Positions 58,214-64,000 of a stretch of 64,000 bases of DNA are shown in pieces. A program made the position numbers and the translations under genes. The stretch covers positions 9,176,001-9,240,000 of the forward strand of contig JAYKYS010000009.1 of NCBI GenBank assembly GCA_036924285.1, written 5' to 3'. The first letter of the stretch is position 1. Each line of letters starts with the position of its first letter. The DNA is from Asterella californica (Eukaryota; Streptophyta; Marchantiopsida; Marchantiales; Aytoniaceae). The notes under the pieces are model-generated. The model worked only from the letters and a program-made list of their open reading frames with translations. It had not been told where the DNA came from and did no database searches.

Positions 58214-58614
58214 GCGGTGGATTGAATCGAGTCAGAAGAGTCATGCGAAGGGCCCTTCAAGGACACTGGAACCGAGTAGATCTGGCCAATCTGCTCGTCT
58301 AAAGGTGGAGTTGTGGTCTGCTGACTTCTTATGACTGTCGGATGTCAATCAGATTTAGGCTGACGCTACTATGGTGTATCATAGTAAGGAGGTGGATAAA
58401 AAGAAACTGACGAGTTCACCACCTGGAAGCTAGGGTTCTGTCTCACCCGAAAGCTTCAACGGATGCTCGGTAATGGAGCATAGTCTTGAGAAAGGGCTTA
58501 ATCTTACCCTGGATGGGGTACTGTTCCTCTGGATTTGAGGAAGTGTTGTTTCTAATGTGGTATTGTAGATACCGCAGTTCAGTGGAAGAACTGCGTTTTG
58601 CTGGTTGGGGCGAT
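58214..58614 (+). other. 3' untranslated region of the chromovirus
   Basis: The stretch lies between the pol stop and the 3' LTR and has no ORF with support. The bases before the LTR (ggttggggcgat) are a weak polypurine tract. Confidence 0.6.
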
Positions 58615-59578
58615 TGTAACACCTTTTGCTTTTTCTCCAAACCAGATGGCATTCGGGCAGTGATTAACCCAAAGTGGCAGCTGCATGGTCAAAAAGCAGG
58701 CTCAAGAGACTAGATAAAAGGGTGTCGCGAGCCCTCAAGGGGGCATTCTCAGTTTTTCAGTTTTGGAGAGAGCACTCTTGGTGGAGACTGTATTTTCAGT
58801 GTAGTGTGTGTACATTGTCTTTGAGTTCAGAAGTCAAGAGCTAGAACTGATGCATATCAAGCTCCTTGGAGAGCAGATTTGAAGAGGGACCTTGGAGAGC
58901 AGATTTGAAGAGGGACCTTGAGAGCAGACTTGGGGTGTTGATTAGGGCGCTGACTTGGGGTCTGATATGTTGAGTAATAGAAATCGAGGCGTTCAGAGTG
59001 AAATTAGGTTCTCTGGTGAAGTCTTAGTTCTAGAGTTGCTGAGTAGTGAAGGATTGCCGGTCCAAGAGCGCTGCGTGACCTTGTCAGCAAGTAATGCCAT
59101 GTAATGTATATGAGCCCGTGACTTTCTCCATTCTGATAAGTAGGCTTGAGTTGTGTGCTAAAACTGAGTTGGGCGCATCTGGTGTCGTGTTGACTTCATT
59201 TCGGTGTAATTGCTTTGCCTTCCTACTTCCTAGCATCTACTAGGTCTCCTAGTCTTGGCGGTTGCTCCTTGTGGGTCCTGGCGTTCCGACTTGATCACCA
59301 GTAGCGGAAGCGCTGCCCAAATTTTATGCAACCCAGGTCTAGAATAGTTCCACCTGTATTTAGCAACCTAAGATTGACCAGAGACCTACAAAAGACTAGT
59401 TGGTTATTCAAAACCCGTTCAACAGTTATCAAATCCTCGGTGCTCATTAGTGGATAGTTTAACGAACTGGATCTGGAGACACAAATAAAGTATACAGGTC
59501 TCTAGGGAGGTTCACGTTCGGCAGTTCATTGGTTAGAGATTAAGGAATCTGTTCCGAGATCTGCGGTAGAACGTTACA
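58615..59578 (+). repeat. 3' LTR of the chromovirus (964 bp)
   Basis: Same length and apparently the same sequence as the 5' LTR. The right flank starts TGAAGCGG. Confidence 0.95.
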
Positions 59579-61326
59579 TGAAGCGGATTTAACCTCCACT
59601 CAGTGAGGATACTGAGATCCGTCTGGAGTAGTCGTGAGCAGATCTAGATGAATTGCTTTAACTCTCGTTTTTGAAGTTTGGAATCTCATATTAGTAAGAA
59701 TTGGTACTGAATGATTCAGCTCCGGGCTTCCCAGTTTCACCTTGAAATTTTCCGGGAAGAACCGAATGTGGATACAGTACTGTACATAAGAATCGAACAA
59801 TATGTCCTTGGTCAATCAACGCCTGTAGCTCAAAGGATTTGAGTACCGCGTGCAAGGGAGCAAGCGAACTTTCATCGGTGAAATCGACCCCCTGCTGCCA
59901 TGGCGGGAAAGAGTCTGTGTCAAATGAAACCCGTTGAACTTTCTGGGTCTAGTGAGTCGATCCGCCGGTGACTTTATGTCCTCAGAACGAGGAGAGTTTT
60001 TACAGGTCTTGGTGAAATACGCACGCTCATCTCCAGCGAGCACCTCCTGAGGGAGATACGATCCAAGCCCTCAAAGCTCCCCGTTCCTCTATTGAACACC
60101 TCGGAACAGACTTTTGCTGCTGTGTGACAGCTTTGGAGGATACGAGATCAATAGGCGCGAGAATATAGCAAATTAGGTACATAGTTGGCCTAGAGCACCA
60201 GCATGCCGCGGCGCAGCTCGATTCTTTCATGATCGATCTCATTCGTCGTGAAGATCTGGTGTCTCCTCTGCGGACAAAGCTCTTCATCATTAGCACGCCG
60301 CGTTCCATCGGGCTATGCCACTGCATATAATATATGTTCATCTAGATAAGCACGCAGTTGATGCAGTTTCATGGCGGCAGTAACTCCATCCGTTGGTCAC
60401 AGATAGTAGGGCATCCCGAAGCAGTACTTGACCACCTCTGCTGCATCTGGGGCTTCGCTGATGACATCGACCACCGGGCTATCTGATCTGCTCTGCTCTT
60501 CAAGGTGCTCAAGAAGGGAGATTGTAGTCACCCAACAACGCGTCGTGAAGAAAACCCCAGTCTGGGTATAATAATGAACACCGCTCCGATCCGCTCCTCT
60601 CTCAGCGAACGGAATTCACTGCGTACAGTCCAGAGACTATCTACCTGTTACATCCAGTAATGAAACGCAACCAATCTACCCTGAGGCTGATCATCTTATT
60701 TCCAGTGCTCTCTTCCTTTTTTCGGACGTCTCCATCCTCTGTCGCTGTTTCCTAGTCTTGCTCTGAACCAATCTACTCTTCCTGCAGCTAGCAAACATGT
60801 ATGTAAGCAACGGTACAAATTTCGGCACGCCCCAATTTAGCCAAATTCAGTCGCGGCTGTTTCCGGTAATCAGTCTGTCACTCATCCTAGAGCTTGAAGC
60901 GGCCGCGTTCCTATATGAAATCATCAAACTTCAATTTTTTTCTTCTGCTCTCCATCCGTCCATTCCTGAGAGCCCATGGCCTGTCAGTTTCGGAAGAATG
61001 TTCGACAACTTATTTACATCCTATGAGACAATCATTAACACCTCTATAATCCATTTCCTGTTCTCCTAAGCCGAATCTCCCCAACTCTCACACGCATGGC
61101 AGACGGCATGGTATCATCATACGGTCCCATGATCTAAGGACTCCTCTGGGCTCTGGGTATTGTACAAGCGAGCTCTCTTGAGGAAGCCGGGAAACGTCTA
61201 CTTACTCAGGCCTAAATTCCTCCTAGAAACTAAGGATCTGCTATTTTCTTCGAGGGATGCGTTGATCTCTAACTAAAAAAGTAAAAGCTTGAGCTTGTCG
61301 TTACCGGACTGTCATACCGCCTCTAA
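59579..61326. other. Intergenic DNA
   Basis: No gene is supported. Near 59820-59890 the sequence gtagctcaaaggatttgagt matches a tRNA box A and D-arm; a poor box B follows, so this may be a SINE head or tRNA relic. Short ORFs elsewhere lack domains. Confidence 0.35.
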
Positions 61327-63217
61327 TCACCTCGATCTCCTTCTCCAGAGCCAACTCGTGATCGAGCATCGTCGAATTCGTTCTCGAAAGGAGCGAGGGT
61401 TGGAGGAAGACGGCACCACTAAACTGATAGCCGGCAGTGGCGGAATGCTGGTGGGCTGAAGCAGCAGTTGGACTTGATCACGCGCAGCCTTGCAATCTTC
61501 ATCATGGGCATTCCACTGCAGCACTTGATTGAGCTTGATCATGGCGTCTCGATTTTCACCCTTCCGCACATGCTCCAGGGCTTTCTGTCGGTGTATTTGT
61601 CTACGAGTTCGATAGGTCTGCTCCTTCTCAGGGAAAGCTCGGAACAAACGAGCCCTCACGTCAATGTCGTCGAAGGCGATGTGGAAATTGAGCATGCTCG
61701 CGTCGTAAGGACATTTGACCAGGTTGTTGTCGATAATGGTCCAGCGGTCGTAGGTCCTACCGTCTGTGCACTTGATAGGGTCCGTCATGACGTCCCCTGT
61801 AATAGGATCTTCTAACCACTCGGAAACTTCATCCTCAGAGTGCGTGTCCATAGCAGGTTCAGCCTGTGCAGCAGCAGCAGCCGCCTCCGATTGGATTACC
61901 TCCAGATTCGCCAGCACCTGCACACGAATGCCAGGCCATCTCCAACCATGAGCAAGATATTCAGAGTTTAGCAGCGGCAGCTGCATTCGCAGTCTCGATC
62001 CACTCGTAGGCTGGGCCAGGGACGAAACGAAAACGATTCTCAAGGGATCCCTTACATCAGCGAAAAATGCTTCGGTCTCCGTGTTCCCGATGGGACGCGG
62101 GGGATGGCGGATGACCTGGGAAATTTCTATCAAGTTGTTTCCCTGCACACGAAAGAATAAGCGCTCAGGCCAACACTTTACAGTTGAGTGAGAATCAACA
62201 ATCGTATAAAAGAGATTCGAAAATCGAAAAGATTGATTCCAATGTTCACTACGAAGTAATACGCATCTGACTTACGTGCAGCGCAATCTCTTCCATGGAA
62301 GAATCGTCATCGAACTCCATCCTCTGACTGGTCTGCGGGGGCGTTATGTCGACTCCCGGTCGCGGAAGGCAACGACGAAGCTCATCGGGCAGAACCCTGT
62401 GTCGTAGAGAGTCTTGATGTTCCAATTCGACAATAGAACTGAAGTTTTGTCTAACAGAATTGGGGAACGCCTTCGACGCTCTATGCGCTGGTGAAAACGT
62501 CGTGTGATGAGACGCCAGCTTCTGTTGACTGTCCCCATCCGCCACCGCCTATGGCATACAGCAAAGGAAGTAGCACCGCAGCGGGCTACAGTCTCGTAAT
62601 CGAGCAAGAAACAGGAGAGAAATTCACAGTGAACGTGGACCAGCTCCAGTTCAGAATCCACTCAGTTTTCACATTACAGATCTTAAGGCGCGAAGAATAT
62701 CAGATAAAAATATGGAAGAACTTACGTCGAAACTGGTGATATGCAGTTTGGTTTCAAAGGATTTGATGACTACTTCTCGAACGCTTCTCAGCCTCTCGAC
62801 TAACGTAGCGATATTCCACGAATTTCGGGGGACTTTGAGAACCTGCTGCAGACTGTCGGCGGCACACTCAAGATCCTCCACCAACTCGTCTGATGCTAGA
62901 CAGAGCAGAGCAGAACGAGCAATCGCCACCTCAGACATTGCCATCAACTGACATGACAAGGCTCTTGAAATCGGATTCTTCTGTGCGGCGAGGTACGTAC
63001 CGGCAATTGATGAAGAGTTCGGAGTTGGACTGTCCTCCATTCGACGTTCTGTCCGATCTAGGGTCCGACGCTCTAGAACGTCGATCGCTTGTTTCATGTT
63101 TTTCATGAAGAGGCCAAGCTCGCGCATGACCTCCGCGTTGTTGCGCTTTTGCTCGCAAACATAGAGGACGGCTTGGAGAACTCCCAACAGCTTAATCGCT
63201 TCTTCCAACGGATCCAT
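61327..63217 (-). CDS. U-box protein with helical N-terminal domain, three exons
   Basis: Exons on the minus strand: 63217-62726, 62548-62276 and 62142-61327, giving 526 residues. Both introns (177 and 133 bp) are phase 0 with GTAAGT donors and AG acceptors (ccatag, gtgcag). Residues 1-164 are helical (P-L-E-E-A-I-K-L-L-G-V-L-Q-A-V-L...), resembling the helical bundle (MCAfunc-like) at the N-terminus of some plant membrane-linked or kinase proteins. A U-box starts near residue 364 (D-P-I-T-G-D-V-M-T-D-P-I-K-C-T-D-G), the E2-binding domain of ubiquitin ligases, followed by a TPR-like helix pair (A-L-E-H-V-R-K-G-E-N-R-D-A). Likely an E3 ubiquitin ligase; substrate unknown. ATG 63217 is the first in-frame ATG (the upstream TTG is not used); an additional 5' exon is possible. 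Confidence 0.85.
62143..62275 (-). other. Intron 2 of the U-box gene
   Basis: On the minus strand GTAAGTCAGATG to CGTGTGCAG; 133 bp, phase 0. Confidence 0.85.
62549..62725 (-). other. Intron 1 of the U-box gene
   Basis: On the minus strand GTAAGTTCTTCC to TATGCCATAG; 177 bp, phase 0. Confidence 0.8.
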
Positions 63218-64000
63218 AGCTCGCAAGCGGTGCCTGCAAGCTCCAAGAAAGCCTCGCTAAACGTTTTCCTCTCTCTTCTGTGATCCAAATCCCAAGTCTA
63301 CCTCGCTGTCGCAGCAGGTTGGCCAAGATCGTCCATCTCCTGCGCCATATCTCCTGCTCATAGAATTTCTCTTATCATGATTATTGTATTGGCACCGTGC
63401 GTAACGGAATTCGGCGACGCGTGGAACAGACGGGAGTCACCGACATAACAGGACGCAAGGAATGTGGCGGAAAATTTCTACGACCTTCCCAGCATCATCG
63501 ATGTTATGGCTGTGCATTACGTTTCTTTCTGCGGTAAATAGTTCGTTTCTTTTGATCGATCTGTCGTTCCCAGCTCCCAGGGCAACTCCCCTCTGCACTG
63601 CAGATCTATGACTGCCTACCTTCCTGCCCCTGTCCCTGTGATCGATGCTATCCATCAATGAGCAGGCGATACCCTCAGGACGCTGCTGGCTCTTCTCGTC
63701 CCAACTCCTGTGTCTCTTTCAAATTTGGTGGGGACACGACTACTCTGAGCTCTCTGTGCAGGACAGGGAGAAGAGGCCCACATTGCTCAACTTCGATGCA
63801 AAAGCGTCAGCGCTGGAACTTTGATAGAGTCTTGACACAGAATATCAGCTTGCCCGCCCCCACCACGTAGGTTAAAAGTTTGGGAGCTGTAGATAGCCCG
63901 CCAGCAGATATTCGATCCGCGTGGAACTCTATGAGAGCGAAGAACCCAAGCAACTGTGCTGCTGCTCCTACTCCTGCTGCGACTTTTGAAGTCTTTTCTT
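63218..64000. other. Upstream region of the U-box gene
   Basis: Probably promoter and 5' untranslated sequence of the minus-strand gene. Short ORFs here have no recognisable domain. Nothing else can be supported up to the window edge. Confidence 0.4.

Larger units (their letters stand above)
52418..59578 (+). mobile_element. Ty3/gypsy chromovirus (7161 bp), recent but defective
   Basis: Two 964-bp LTRs starting TGTAAC and ending GTTACA look identical wherever compared, with an initiator-Met primer site and a single gag-pol frame ending in a chromodomain. A nonsense codon and a changed catalytic residue in integrase make this copy defective. The flanks read GACAG on the left and TGAAG on the right, so no target duplication is seen. 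Confidence 0.95.

Noticed and set aside
59820..59890. tRNA gene or SINE head (box A match tagctcaaagg, D-arm-like gctcaaaggatttgagt)
   Set aside because: The box A and D-arm match is good, but no acceptable T-arm or box B, acceptor stem, A-tail or target duplication was found.
63437..63870. Small ORFs at the right edge as genes
   Set aside because: No domain, short length, overlapping strands; the region is more likely the promoter of the U-box gene.
1..64000. CRISPR arrays, bacterial operons or phage genes
   Set aside because: No short regularly spaced repeats with unique spacers and no bacterial gene layout; the spliced genes and LTR elements are eukaryotic.

Overview
The window looks like nuclear DNA of a land plant, probably a seed-free lineage such as a moss or other bryophyte; I cannot name the species. 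The signs are two spliced genes with short introns, one of them a U-box gene, in a matrix of Ty3/gypsy LTR retrotransposons, plus plant-type elements: an initiator-Met primer site, a chromodomain integrase, a tRNA-derived SINE and a TA-flanked MITE. About 75-80% of the window is mobile DNA. The two host genes lie in the right third.

Layout. 1-4196: 3' part of a Ty3/gypsy element (pol and 3' LTR), cut by the window edge. 4190-5551: a 60-bp duplication, a seven-unit 70-bp minisatellite and leader-like sequence. 5552-20741: a gag-only, non-autonomous LTR element on the minus strand (copy A). One of its LTRs was later hit by a complete, apparently intact 8.7-kb Ty3/gypsy element (11684-20390, plus strand). 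22140-26620: degraded minus-strand pol of another gypsy family, then an LTR-like repeat. 26766-33197: a second gag-only element (copy B). 33950-37885: a gag remnant on the minus strand and an inverted copy of the LTR-like repeat. 38000-45660: old repeats, with two inverted copies of a decayed coiled-coil ORF and an LTR fragment related to the one at 3191. 45814-46313: MITE. 46948-48988: a two-exon NTF2-like/flavin monooxygenase gene. 51606-51771: SINE. 52418-59578: a chromovirus with apparently identical LTRs but a broken integrase. 61327-63217: a three-exon U-box gene on the minus strand.

How the parts fit. The intact element at 11684-20390 has Gag-protease and RT-RNaseH-integrase in different frames. 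They overlap by 49 nt, and the overlap starts at a slippery heptamer GGGTTTT followed by a 6-nt spacer and a 12-bp hairpin. This is a textbook -1 ribosomal frameshift signal and the clearest new signal here. The two gag-only elements carry the same 18-nt primer site, the same polypurine tract, the same TGTCG LTR start and the same 4-bp target duplication length. Together these read as an autonomous driver and its dependent partner family, nested in one another.
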